DNA of 64,000 nt from CAVSCD01 sp963726335 (lineage in GTDB: Bacteria; Acidobacteriota; Aminicenantia; Aminicenantales; UBA8522), in contig CAVSCD010000004.1 of assembly GCA_963726335.1 (NCBI GenBank), forward strand, positions 372,001 through 436,000. The letters run 5' to 3'. The notes beneath the pieces are model-generated. The model made no database searches, was not told where the DNA came from, and worked only from the letters and a program-made list of their open reading frames with translations. A program made the translations under genes and the position numbers. Within the stretch, counting starts at the first letter, position 1. Every line of letters begins with the position of its first letter. This document shows, in pieces, positions 25,584 to 34,006 of this stretch.

Positions 25584-25612
25584 AGCATACCAGAAACGGT
25601 CTTCAGAGGCAA
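25584..25612 (-). promoter_or_regulatory. Predicted promoter of the 62-aa protein gene
   Basis: TTGCCT (25612-25607), 17-nt spacer, TATGCT (25589-25584), with an extended -10 TGG. Divergent from the waaA promoter. Confidence 0.55.
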
Positions 25613-25638
25613 GGACCCGTTCTCCCGACGCCATGCGC

Positions 25639-25667
25639 TTGCCGCGGGCCCGGGAATCTAGTATATT
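25639..25667 (+). promoter_or_regulatory. Predicted waaA promoter giving a near-leaderless mRNA
   Basis: TTGCCG (25639-25644), 17-nt spacer, TATATT (25662-25667). Predicted +1 at 25674, three bases before the waaA ATG; no Shine-Dalgarno is present. Confidence 0.6.
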
Positions 25668-25676
25668 CGCACCGCG

Positions 25677-26975
25677 ATGCACTGGCTGTATTCGTTCATC
25701 ATGGCCGTCGTCTTTATCCTCTATTGCCCGGTTTATTTTTACCGGACCCGGCTTCGCCGGGGCGAACCGCTGTACCTGAGTGAACGGCTGGGCGCGCGCC
25801 TGCCGCGGGCGGGCGCCCCCGGACCCTCCCTCTGGATCCACGCCGTTTCCGTGGGTGAAGTCCTGAGCCTCAGGACTCTCGTGGCCCGCCTCAAGAAGGA
25901 GCACCCGGACTGGAGCGTCTATTTTTCGACCCTGACGAACACGGGTTACCGTGTCGCCCGGGAGAAACTCGAGGGGGCCGACAGGATCTTCATCGTGCCG
26001 TTGGACTTTGCCTGGATTATCAGACGGTTTTTTCGGAGACTCGACCCGGAACTCTTCATCCTTGCCGAATCGGAATTCTGGCCCAACCTCCTGCGGCTGG
26101 CGCACCGCAGATGCCGCGGCGTTATGCTGGTCAATGGGAGACTGTCGGCGAGGTCGTACGATCGGTACCGCAAACTGGGATTCCTGTCCCGCAGGGTCCT
26201 GAGAAATATCGACCGTTTCCTCGTCCAGACGGAAAAGGACCGCGAGAGGCTCGAGGCCATCGGGCTGCCCGCAGCCAAGATCCGGGTCGCGGGCAATCTC
26301 AAGGCCGAGATCAGCCTGCCCGCATTCAATCCGGAAGACGCCGCCGCGCTCCGCCGGGGGCTGGGGATCGTCGACGGCCGGAAGATCATCGTGGCGGGGA
26401 GCACGCACCGCGGCGAAGAGGACACGCTGCTCAGGGCGTTCCAGCGGGCGGTCGCGGATGGCGCCGATTCGGTCTTGCTGATCGCTCCCCGCCATCCGGA
26501 AAGGGCGGAGGAGGTCGAAAGGACGGCCCAATCCCTGGATCTCCGGGTCTCCCGGCGCACGCGCGGAGCTTCGGGAGCGTGGCAGGTTCTGATCATCGAC
26601 ACCATCGGCGAACTGGCGGGCTTTTACGCCATCGCCGATGTGGCCTTCGTGGGCGGCAGCCTGGTCCCCCACGGCGGACAAAATCTTCTGGAGCCGGCGT
26701 TCTACGCGAAGCCGGTCTTCTTCGGACCCCATATGGAAAACTTCGCCGCCCTGGCCGAGGAGTTCGTCCGGAGAGGGGCCGCCAGAGAGGTGGCCGGCGA
26801 GGACGAGCTGGTCGAGATCTTCGGGCTCGCCGGAAAGGCGGAGCTTTCGGAAATGGGGAAAAAGTCCGCGGCCGTCCTCGCCTCCCTTCGCGGCGCGACC
26901 GACGTGACCTGTGCGGAGATCGAAAGATGCCTGATGGGGCATCCCGCCGCGGGGCCGGCTGCCGGGATCCGGTGA
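25677..26975 (+). CDS. waaA: 3-deoxy-D-manno-octulosonic acid (Kdo) transferase
   Basis: Adds Kdo from CMP-Kdo to lipid IVA on the inner-membrane face. The 432-residue GT30 protein has an N-terminal membrane anchor, then LWIHAVSVGEVLSLRTLV, FILAESEFWPNLLRLA and MLVNGRLSARSYDRY. The GT-B C-half has IIVAGSTHRGEEDTLL and FVGGSLVPHGGQNLLEPAF. Start ATG at 25677 is three bases from the predicted +1. It is followed by PAP2 and M23 genes in an envelope-related unit. Confidence 0.96.
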   Translation: MHWLYSFIMAVVFILYCPVYFYRTRLRRGEPLYLSERLGARLPRAGAPGPSLWIHAVSVGEVLSLRTLVARLKKEHPDWSVYFSTLTNTGYRVAREKLEGADRIFIVPLDFAWIIRRFFRRLDPELFILAESEFWPNLLRLAHRRCRGVMLVNGRLSARSYDRYRKLGFLSRRVLRNIDRFLVQTEKDRERLEAIGLPAAKIRVAGNLKAEISLPAFNPEDAAALRRGLGIVDGRKIIVAGSTHRGEEDTLLRAFQRAVADGADSVLLIAPRHPERAEEVERTAQSLDLRVSRRTRGASGAWQVLIIDTIGELAGFYAIADVAFVGGSLVPHGGQNLLEPAFYAKPVFFGPHMENFAALAEEFVRRGAAREVAGEDELVEIFGLAGKAELSEMGKKSAAVLASLRGATDVTCAEIERCLMGHPAAGPAAGIR

Positions 26976-26991
26976 GACGGGCGGACTGGAA

Positions 26992-27840
26992 ATGACCGTA
27001 CCTAAAAAACACATCAGCCTGAAACGGATTTCCGGGTTGATCCTGGCCGTGCTGATCCTCGGCGGAGGGGTCCGGGGATTCGCTCAGGACGCTTCCGACT
27101 ACAGGCTGAACATGGACTTCCTGGGTTCGTTCGGGCGTGACTTCGCGGCCGTGGTGACGTCGCCGATTCACTGGGACCGCCGAGACCTGGGTCGCCTGGC
27201 GCTTATTTCGGCGGGGACCCTTACCTTTGTCGCTTTCGACCCGGAGATCAGAGATTGGGCCCAAGATCACAGGACAGACTCCAGCCAGGAGGTTTCCGAC
27301 GTTTTCGAAAAAATCGGAAACGGGGCCTATCTCTTGGGATTCAGCGCCGCGGTCTATGCTGCGGGCGAAATCTGGTACAGCCGGGGGCGGGGGCTGCGCA
27401 AAACCGCCCTCCTGAGTGTCGAAAGCCTGGCGACAGCCTCGGCCCTGGTGGCGGTGATGAAATTCGTCGTGGGCCGGGCCCGCCCTCGAACGGGAGAGGA
27501 TCAGCTCACGTTTCACATGTTCTCCACGAGTTCCGACTACAATTCATTTCCTTCAGGACATACCGCGGCGGCCTTCGCCGTGGCGACGACGATCGCCGCC
27601 CAGACGCGCGGCGCGGCAGTGGACATTCTGGCCTACAGCGTGGCGACCCTGGTGGGCCTGTCGAGGATCCACGATAACCAGCACTGGGCGTCCTCCGTGT
27701 TCGCGGGTGGCGCGCTGGGCTACTTTGTGGCCAGAAAAATCAACGCCCGGCACCGCGGCGGCGAGACCTCTAAATCCGTCCATTTGGGCATAGAGCTGGG
27801 GCCGGAGCGTCAGGCGCTGACCCTGACTTATGATTTTTAA
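26992..27840 (+). CDS. PAP2-family phosphatase, exported
   Basis: 282 residues with a signal peptide or anchor (about 11-30) and the full PAP2/acid phosphatase signature: KFVVGRARPR, SFPSGHTAAAFA and GLSRIHDNQHWASSV, with catalytic His residues in the second and third. Likely dephosphorylates undecaprenyl diphosphate or another lipid phosphate in the periplasm; the substrate is inferred from the waaA neighbour. It starts 17 bases after waaA. A C-terminal segment (IELGPERQALTLTYDF) resembles a final barrel strand and is unusual for the family. Confidence 0.88.
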   Translation: MTVPKKHISLKRISGLILAVLILGGGVRGFAQDASDYRLNMDFLGSFGRDFAAVVTSPIHWDRRDLGRLALISAGTLTFVAFDPEIRDWAQDHRTDSSQEVSDVFEKIGNGAYLLGFSAAVYAAGEIWYSRGRGLRKTALLSVESLATASALVAVMKFVVGRARPRTGEDQLTFHMFSTSSDYNSFPSGHTAAAFAVATTIAAQTRGAAVDILAYSVATLVGLSRIHDNQHWASSVFAGGALGYFVARKINARHRGGETSKSVHLGIELGPERQALTLTYDF

Positions 27841-27858
27841 TTGAACAGGAAGTGCGGA

Positions 27859-28785
27859 ATGGACAGACGCGTTTGCCCGATAAGGCCGCTTTGGGTTTGG
27901 CTCTTCGCCGCGGCTCTCCTGGTTCCGGCCCGCGCCGAAGTCTTCTCGATCGGGACCGCACTCGGCGCCAAGGTGGACCTGGAAGCGACCGCCCTGGCTC
28001 CCGGGGGGATCATCGTCGCGCGGCTGACGGCTGCCCCCGCGGTCCAGCAGGCTTCACTCAATGTGGGAAAAGCGATCATCCGTCTGGGGCCGCCCGGGAG
28101 CGGGCTCGAGCCGTTCGGGCTCGTTGGCCTCGACCTCGGCCTCGAGCCGGGACCGCAGGCCGTGTCGCTCACGGTTCGCTACGACGACGGCCGGACCGAG
28201 ACCGCCAAGGCCTCGATCACGATCGGGCCCAGGGAATTTCCCCAGAAAAAGCTCACCGTCGCGGCCAAGTACGTCACACCGCCGCGGGAGGTCGAGGAAC
28301 GCATCCAGCGCGAGTCCGAGCTCCTGGGCATGATCTACGGCCTCGAGACGCCTCAATGGCTGGGGGAGGGGCCGTTCATCGTGCCCCACGAGGGGAAAAT
28401 GGCCGCCAACTTCGGAGAGCGTCGCGTCTATAACAACGTCCCTCGCTCCTCCCACGCGGGCGTGGACATCGCCGCCCCCGCGGGCGCGCCCGTCCGGGCC
28501 GCCAACTCGGGACGAGTGGTCCTGTCGCGAGACCTCTATTTTTCCGGGAAAACGGTCATCATCGACCACGGCCTCGGTCTGCTGACCGTCTATGGCCACT
28601 TTTCCGAGCTCCGGGTCAAGCGGGGCGAAGACGTAGAAAAGGGAAGTGTCATCGGCTTAGCGGGGAGCACCGGGCGCTCGACCGGGCCGCATCTCCATTG
28701 GAGCGCGAGGCTGCGCCAGAGCCGGGTCGACCCCGCCGCCCTGGTGGGGCGGCTGGCTTTGTCGAGCGCCTCCACATTGCGTTGA
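27859..28785 (+). CDS. M23-family (LytM) metallopeptidase, exported
   Basis: 308 residues. A signal peptide (to ...LLVPARA, about residue 26) precedes two beta domains and a C-terminal LytM domain with HAGVDIAAPAGAPVRAANSG, GKTVIIDHGLGLLTVYGHF and TGPHLHWSARL, containing the zinc-binding HxxxD and HxH. Likely cleaves peptidoglycan cross-bridges or acts as an amidase activator. The ATG at 27859 has AGGAAG; a TTG at 27841 is in frame but less likely. Last gene of the waaA unit. Confidence 0.9.
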   Translation: MDRRVCPIRPLWVWLFAAALLVPARAEVFSIGTALGAKVDLEATALAPGGIIVARLTAAPAVQQASLNVGKAIIRLGPPGSGLEPFGLVGLDLGLEPGPQAVSLTVRYDDGRTETAKASITIGPREFPQKKLTVAAKYVTPPREVEERIQRESELLGMIYGLETPQWLGEGPFIVPHEGKMAANFGERRVYNNVPRSSHAGVDIAAPAGAPVRAANSGRVVLSRDLYFSGKTVIIDHGLGLLTVYGHFSELRVKRGEDVEKGSVIGLAGSTGRSTGPHLHWSARLRQSRVDPAALVGRLALSSASTLR

Positions 28786-28810
28786 CTTCCCCCTGCCGGC
28801 CCCCTATAGT
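28782..28810 (+). promoter_or_regulatory. Predicted promoter of the phosphoglycerate mutase gene
   Basis: TTGACT (28782-28787), 17-nt spacer, TATAGT (28805-28810), partly inside the M23 3' end. Predicted +1 near 28817 with CCGGAGAT before the ATG. Confidence 0.65.
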
Positions 28811-28833
28811 ATGACCTTTCTCCGGAGATCGCG

Positions 28834-30453
28834 ATGCGCCCGATGAAGCTCCCCGTCAAGAATATCAATCTCGTCCAAGCGGTGCGGGAAGCGTATCGGG
28901 CCGGCCAGGAGGACGAGTCCCTGGAACCGATCGTCGCGGCTACGCGGCGCGGCCGTCCGGCGGGCCGCCTCAGGACCGGCGACAGCGTCATCTTCTACGA
29001 TATTCGCGGCGAGAGAGAAGTGGAGCTCTCGCGGTGCCTTACGGAAGCGCGGTTCCGCGAGTTCCCGCGGGGCCGCCGTCCCCGGATCCATTTGGCGACC
29101 ATGATCTCATATGCGCGGACCCTTGAGGCGGATGTCGCCTTCCCCCCGGAAGAAAGGCTTGAAAACACGCTCACCGAGGTCGTCGCCCGTTCGGGCATCC
29201 GGGTGGACAAGATCGCCGAGTCCGAGAAAGCGGTCCACGTCGGCTATTTCCTCAACGGGAAAAATGACGGCCTGTTCGCCGGAGAGTCGCGGTCCATCGT
29301 GCCGTCCCCCTCGGGAGCCGCATCCTATGCGCTGACGCCCGGGATGAGCGCCGTCGGGGTCGTCGAGGAGATCAAAGCCCGGGTCGGGGGCGGGGAATCC
29401 AGGCTGGTCATCGCCAACCTGGCCAACGTCGACGTCGTCGGCCACATCGAAAACAAAACGGCCGCTCTCGAGGCCGTGGAGACGGTCGACATCGCGCTCG
29501 GACTGGTGGCCGACGCCTGCCGCGCCGGAGGCGCTACCCTCGTCATAACCGCCGATCACGGGACCGTCGAGGAGTGGCTCTACCCCGACGGGACGATCAA
29601 TACCGGCCACACGAAGAATCCCGTGCCCTTCATCCTGGCGGATTATGCCGCCCCCGCATCGGGAGCCGCTGTCCGGGGAAACGGGGATCTCGCCGATGTC
29701 GCTCCCTCGATCCTGTTTTTGCTCGGCGTCGATGCGCCCCCTCAGATGACCGGACGGAGCCTCGTCAGCGGCCCGCGGCCCGCGGCAGGCCGGGCGGCGC
29801 CGCTTGTTCTCCTCATCCTCGACGGCTGGGGACTGCGGGACGAAGAGCGGGGCAACCTGATCCGCGAGGCCCGCACGCCCTGTTTCGACAGGCTGTGGAG
29901 CGAGTGCCCCCACGCCGCGCTCAGGGCCAGCGGCGAGGCCGTCGGGATGCCGCCCGGGACGGTGGGAAATTCCGAAGCCGGCCATCTCCATCTCGGAGCC
30001 GGCCGCAGGGTGCCGTCCGACCGGGTGCGGATCGACCGGTCCATCGGCGACGGGAGTTTCTTCGAAAACCCGGCCCTGGCCGCCGCCATGGAGAGAGTGA
30101 AATCGAACGGAAGGGCGCTGCACCTCCTGGGGATCGTTTCTCACTACAGCTCGCACGGTACGATCGATCATCTTTTCGCGCTCCTCGAAATGGCCCGGAT
30201 GAAGGGACTGGAAAAGGTTTTCATCCACGGTCTTATCGGCCGGCGCGGGGAGCGGCCGGAGAGCGGCGCGATCTACGTCGACAAAGTGATCGCCAAGGCC
30301 GGTGAGGTCGGCTGCGGCCAGCTCGTTACGGTCATGGGGCGGCACTGGGCCCTCGACCGCGAGGACAACTGGGACCGCATCGCGAAGTGCTACCGGGCCC
30401 TGGTGCTGGGAGAGGGGACTCTCGCGGGGCAGGGGACACCGGGGCGAATTTGA
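28834..30453 (+). CDS. gpmI: Cofactor-independent phosphoglycerate mutase, circularly permuted
   Basis: Interconverts 3- and 2-phosphoglycerate. All iPGM motifs are in one 539-residue frame but in rotated order. Residues 12-312 match the usual C-terminal part: AYRAGQEDES, SVIFYDIRGER (R58, R61), AESEKAVHV (K132), NVDVVGH (D200, H204), TADHGT (D241, H242), GHTKNPVPFI (H259) and MTGRSL. A short Pro/Ala/Gly-rich linker (313-322) then joins the usual N-terminal part: LVLLILDGWG (D330), TVGNSEAGH (catalytic S380), H441, GRHWALDRE (R503, R509). The normally universal DGRD is IGRR (R471 replaces Asp). Permutation is seen directly; activity is inferred from retained metal and Ser residues. Confidence 0.88.
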   Translation: MRPMKLPVKNINLVQAVREAYRAGQEDESLEPIVAATRRGRPAGRLRTGDSVIFYDIRGEREVELSRCLTEARFREFPRGRRPRIHLATMISYARTLEADVAFPPEERLENTLTEVVARSGIRVDKIAESEKAVHVGYFLNGKNDGLFAGESRSIVPSPSGAASYALTPGMSAVGVVEEIKARVGGGESRLVIANLANVDVVGHIENKTAALEAVETVDIALGLVADACRAGGATLVITADHGTVEEWLYPDGTINTGHTKNPVPFILADYAAPASGAAVRGNGDLADVAPSILFLLGVDAPPQMTGRSLVSGPRPAAGRAAPLVLLILDGWGLRDEERGNLIREARTPCFDRLWSECPHAALRASGEAVGMPPGTVGNSEAGHLHLGAGRRVPSDRVRIDRSIGDGSFFENPALAAAMERVKSNGRALHLLGIVSHYSSHGTIDHLFALLEMARMKGLEKVFIHGLIGRRGERPESGAIYVDKVIAKAGEVGCGQLVTVMGRHWALDREDNWDRIAKCYRALVLGEGTLAGQGTPGRI

Positions 30454-30480
30454 ACTTCAACCAGGGTTTTAGCGTATATC
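30450..30480 (+). promoter_or_regulatory. Possible promoter of the ABC operon
   Basis: TTGAAC (30450-30455), 19-nt spacer, TATATC (30475-30480). The spacing is long, so only moderately likely. GGGAGGA precedes the GTG start. Confidence 0.4.
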
Positions 30481-30515
30481 ATGTCGGTGACTCGAGAAGA
30501 CCGGGAGGATGACGG

Positions 30516-31427
30516 GTGATCGTCGAGGTCAAGGACCTGAGTTTCGCCTACGGCCCGGTCAAGGCCATCGACGGCGTGAGCTTGAACCTTGAGGAGGGAG
30601 CCGTCGGCCTCCTGGGCCCGAACGGCGCGGGCAAGAGCACCCTCCTCCGGCTTCTTCTCGGCTTCCTGAAGCCGCAGCGGGGCGAAGGCCGCGTGCTCGG
30701 CCGCGACATCCGCTTCGAGCAACGCCTGATCCGGCGGCATGTGGGCTACATGCCGGAGGACGACTGCCTGATTCCGGGGATGGACGCCGTTTCGTTCACC
30801 AGCTTTTTCGGGGAGTTGTCCGGGATGCCCCGCCAGGAGGCGATGAAGCGCGCCCACGACGTCCTTTTCTATGTCGGGCTCGGGGAGTCGCGGTACCGCC
30901 TGCTCGAAACCTACTCCGCCGGCATGAAGCAGCGCCTCAAGCTGGCCCAGGCCATCGTCCACGATCCCCAACTCCTCTTTCTCGACGAGCCGACGAGCAA
31001 CCTGGACCCGCAGGGGCGGGACGAAATCCTGGAGCTCATCCAGGACATCTCCTCGAAAAAGGACATCTCGGTGCTCATCTGTTCGCACATCCTCTCCGAT
31101 ATCGAGTCGGTCTGCTCCGATGTCGTCATCCTGAATAGGGGCCGGCTGGCCGCTCACGGGAAGATCGACGAGCTGCGCCGGCTCGATTTCCGGCTCTACG
31201 AGATCCGGGTCAAGGGGGACGAGCGGAAGCTCGTCGGGCGGATCGAACGGCTGGGCTGGCCGGTCGAGGCCACCGAGGACGGGGTCCTCAAGGTGTACGT
31301 CCCCGCCGAGGGCCGGACTCTGGACATCTTCAGGGCCGCCGACGAGGAGGGCTTGCAAGTCCGGCATTTCGTCCGGAGCCAGACATCCCTTGAGGACCTG
31401 TTTGCCCGGGCGGTGGGGGTCGATTAA
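30516..31427 (+). CDS. ABC transporter ATP-binding protein
   Basis: 303 residues. Walker A LLGPNGAGKSTLLRLL (about 33-48), signature YSAGMKQRLKLAQA, Walker B LLFLDEPTSNLD and the His-loop SHILSDIE are intact. The C-terminal extension (about 215-303) is typical of ABC-2 type exporters. GTG start with GGGAGGA. It is followed with overlap by a permease, then by a second ATPase-permease pair; together they probably form an ABC-2 exporter. Cargo is unknown. Confidence 0.93.
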   Translation: MIVEVKDLSFAYGPVKAIDGVSLNLEEGAVGLLGPNGAGKSTLLRLLLGFLKPQRGEGRVLGRDIRFEQRLIRRHVGYMPEDDCLIPGMDAVSFTSFFGELSGMPRQEAMKRAHDVLFYVGLGESRYRLLETYSAGMKQRLKLAQAIVHDPQLLFLDEPTSNLDPQGRDEILELIQDISSKKDISVLICSHILSDIESVCSDVVILNRGRLAAHGKIDELRRLDFRLYEIRVKGDERKLVGRIERLGWPVEATEDGVLKVYVPAEGRTLDIFRAADEEGLQVRHFVRSQTSLEDLFARAVGVD

Positions 31428-32296
31428 TGACCATCCGGGAAAAGGGCTACTTCCATTGGGACGGATCGCTCCGGGAGGGGCGCCTGCCCTGGTGGCCCAT
31501 TACCCGGCTAGGCCTCCGTCTCGCCTTCAAGAAAAGAGGGTTCAAGTTTCTGTATTTCGGGACTTTCGTCCCGGCGCTCGCCTTCCTGGTGGGCATCTAC
31601 ATCTCGGAGCGCATCGGCGAATTCCGGTACTGGTTCCGGGGATCGCCGCTGCTGTTCGAGGTCAACCCCGCATTCTTCAAGACATATTACACATCGGAGT
31701 TCCTGCTCTTCATGCTGGTGATGCTGATGGTGGTCGGCGGGGCCGGACTGATCGCCGACGACCTGCGCCACAACGCGCTGCAGCTCTATTTCGCGCGGCC
31801 GCTCGAGAAGCGGGATTACCTCGCCGGGAAGGCCTCGGTCCTCGTCGTCCTGCTCCTGAGCCTGACCCTGCTGCCGGGGCTCGCCTTCGTCCTTTTCAAG
31901 CTGCTTTTTTCGGGGAGCTTCTCGTTCATCGTCACCTATCCTTGGATCATGTTGTCGATCCTGGCCTACTCGGCCGCCGTCACCGCCTTCTTCTGCCTCT
32001 ACACGCTGGTCCTATCAGCGTTGAGCCGGAACCGGAGGTATGTTTCGATCCTGCTTTTTGCGATCTACCTGGTGTCCGATATCCTGTTTGGGATTTTCTA
32101 TGGAAATTTCAAAGAACCCGGGTTTGCGCTGCTGTCCCTCAAGGCCAACCTGCAGCAGACCGGTGCCTTCCTGTTTCGGCAAAAGCTGCCCTACGATCTC
32201 TCTGCCGGTTGGTCGATCCTGCTGTTGACGGCGGCGGGCGTGGCGGCCTGGATCGTCGTCAACAGGAGGGTCCGCAGCGTGGAGGTCGTGAAGTGA
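31427..32296 (+). CDS. ABC-2 type transporter permease
   Basis: 289 residues with about six membrane helices (for example FVPALAFLVGIYI, FLLFMLVMLMVVGGAGLI, VLVVLLLSLTLLPGLAFV). The block DDLRHNALQLYFARPLEKRDY is characteristic of ABC-2 permeases. It overlaps the preceding stop by one base (TAATG) and the following GTG, so all four genes are tightly coupled. Confidence 0.9.
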   Translation: MTIREKGYFHWDGSLREGRLPWWPITRLGLRLAFKKRGFKFLYFGTFVPALAFLVGIYISERIGEFRYWFRGSPLLFEVNPAFFKTYYTSEFLLFMLVMLMVVGGAGLIADDLRHNALQLYFARPLEKRDYLAGKASVLVVLLLSLTLLPGLAFVLFKLLFSGSFSFIVTYPWIMLSILAYSAAVTAFFCLYTLVLSALSRNRRYVSILLFAIYLVSDILFGIFYGNFKEPGFALLSLKANLQQTGAFLFRQKLPYDLSAGWSILLLTAAGVAAWIVVNRRVRSVEVVK

Positions 32297-33219
32297 CCCC
32301 GGTCATCGCCGCCCGGAAGCTCGCCAAGTGGTACGGGAATGTCCTCGGATTGAGCGACGTCAGCCTCGAGATCGAGCCGGGCGTGACCGGCCTCCTGGGA
32401 CCGAACGGGGCCGGGAAATCGACCTTCCTCAAGCTCCTGACGGGCCAGATCAAGCCGAGCATCGGCGAGGTCACCATCCTCGGGCGCAAGGTCAGGGGCG
32501 ATCCCTCGCTGTACTCGCGCATCGGCTTCTGCCCTGAGCAGGACGCTTTTTACGAGGAGATGACCGGCCGGGAGTTCGTGACCAGCTTGCTCTTCCTGCA
32601 CCGCTTTCCGGCGGCCGAGGCGAGGTCGCGAGCCGAGCGGGCGCTGGGGACGGTCGACCTTCTCGACGACGGCGACCGCCTGATCAGAGCCTACAGCCGG
32701 GGGATGCGCCAGCGGCTCAAGTTCGCCCAGGCGATCGCCCACGACCCGGAAATCATCATCCTCGACGAGCCGCTGAACGGGCTCGACCCGCTGGGCAAGC
32801 GCAAGCTGATCCGCCTGGTCCGTGAGTTCCGGGAGGAGGGGAGGACGATCGTCATCTCCAGCCACGTCCTGCCCGAGATCGAGGCCCTGACGCGGAAGAT
32901 CATCCTGATCCACCAGGGCAAGATCTTCGCCCAGGGGGACATTCATGAGATCCGCGACCTGATCGACACGCATCCGCATCTCGTGGCCATCCGCTGCCCG
33001 GACCCGCGGGCCCTGGCGGCGCGGTTCCTGGCCGACGACCACGTCCTGAAAGTCGATTTCCCCTCGGACGGCGGGTCGCTCCTTGTCGAGACCAATGACC
33101 GTGATCGGTTCTTCAGCCGCCTCGGCCGCCTCATCGCGGCCGACGCCGTCGAGGTCGAGGAGATCACCTCGCCCGACGACAACCTGCAGGCGGTCTTCGA
33201 TTACCTGGTGGGAAAATGA
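32293..33219 (+). CDS. ABC transporter ATP-binding protein
   Basis: 308 residues starting at GTG 32293 (MTPVIAARKLAKWYG), overlapping the permease stop. Walker A LLGPNGAGKSTFLKLL, signature YSRGMRQRLKFAQA, Walker B IIILDEPLNGLDPLG and SHVLPEIE are intact. The longer upstream reading is out of frame with the permease and is not credible. It is about as long as the first ATPase but diverged, so the two probably form a heterodimer. Confidence 0.92.
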   Translation: MTPVIAARKLAKWYGNVLGLSDVSLEIEPGVTGLLGPNGAGKSTFLKLLTGQIKPSIGEVTILGRKVRGDPSLYSRIGFCPEQDAFYEEMTGREFVTSLLFLHRFPAAEARSRAERALGTVDLLDDGDRLIRAYSRGMRQRLKFAQAIAHDPEIIILDEPLNGLDPLGKRKLIRLVREFREEGRTIVISSHVLPEIEALTRKIILIHQGKIFAQGDIHEIRDLIDTHPHLVAIRCPDPRALAARFLADDHVLKVDFPSDGGSLLVETNDRDRFFSRLGRLIAADAVEVEEITSPDDNLQAVFDYLVGK

Positions 33220-34004
33220 CCGCTTATGCCGATTCCGTCCGCCGCGTTTTTTCGGTATTCTGGAAGCTCGGCCTCAAGGCCCGCCGGACGAGGTTCTTTT
33301 TCCTTTTCAGTCAGCTGCCCGTCGCCGTCGCCCTGGTCATCCGGCTCAACACGGCATTCTCCGGGCGGTCACCCGGCACCGGGCTTTATCTATTCACCAA
33401 CATCATCATGTTCTTCTATCTGCAGATGATCATCCTGGTTCTGGCGCTTTTCTACGGAACGTCGGTGTGCTCCGAGGAAGTGGAGGGAAAGACCCTGCCT
33501 TACCTGACGACCCGGCCGCTCCCGAGATCCGCTATCGTCTTGGGCAAGTCCGCGGCCTACCTCGCCATCGCCGCCGTCATGACGGCACTGGGCCTCATCC
33601 TGTCTTTCCTTGTCCTCGACTTCGGCAGCCGTTCAGGCCGGGCGACGGCGCTCGCCCTGCCGGGCTATCTCGGGGTCCTGATGTTGGGGCTGATCACTTA
33701 CGGGGCGCTGTTCACGCTTTTCGGGAGCGCCCTGAAGAGATCGGTTTTCTTCGGGCTTTTGTTCAGCTTCGGCTGGGAGAACGTGGTCCAGTACTTCCCG
33801 GGCTCGACCCAGAGGCTGGCCATCGCCCACTACCTCAAATCGTTCCTGCCGCCGCCGGCGGCGGGTCGGTTCGCTTTCCTGACGTTCCGGCTTGAGCCGA
33901 CCGCGCCATGGCTGTCCCTCCTGATCCTGGGCCTTGTGACAGCGGCCTGTCTGGCCCTGGCCGGACTGTTCTTTTCGAAAAAAGAGTATATCCTCGAGGA
34001 CTGA
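33216..34004 (+). CDS. ABC-2 type transporter permease
   Basis: 262 residues with about six hydrophobic helices (VAVALVIRL, IIMFFYLQMIILVLALFYG, LLILGLVTAACLALAGLFF) and the ABC-2 block EEVEGKTLPYLTTRPLPRSA. Overlaps the ATPase by four bases (ATGA). It ends two bases before a convergent gene, with no visible terminator. Confidence 0.9.
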   Translation: MTAYADSVRRVFSVFWKLGLKARRTRFFFLFSQLPVAVALVIRLNTAFSGRSPGTGLYLFTNIIMFFYLQMIILVLALFYGTSVCSEEVEGKTLPYLTTRPLPRSAIVLGKSAAYLAIAAVMTALGLILSFLVLDFGSRSGRATALALPGYLGVLMLGLITYGALFTLFGSALKRSVFFGLLFSFGWENVVQYFPGSTQRLAIAHYLKSFLPPPAAGRFAFLTFRLEPTAPWLSLLILGLVTAACLALAGLFFSKKEYILED

Positions 34005-34006
34005 GC

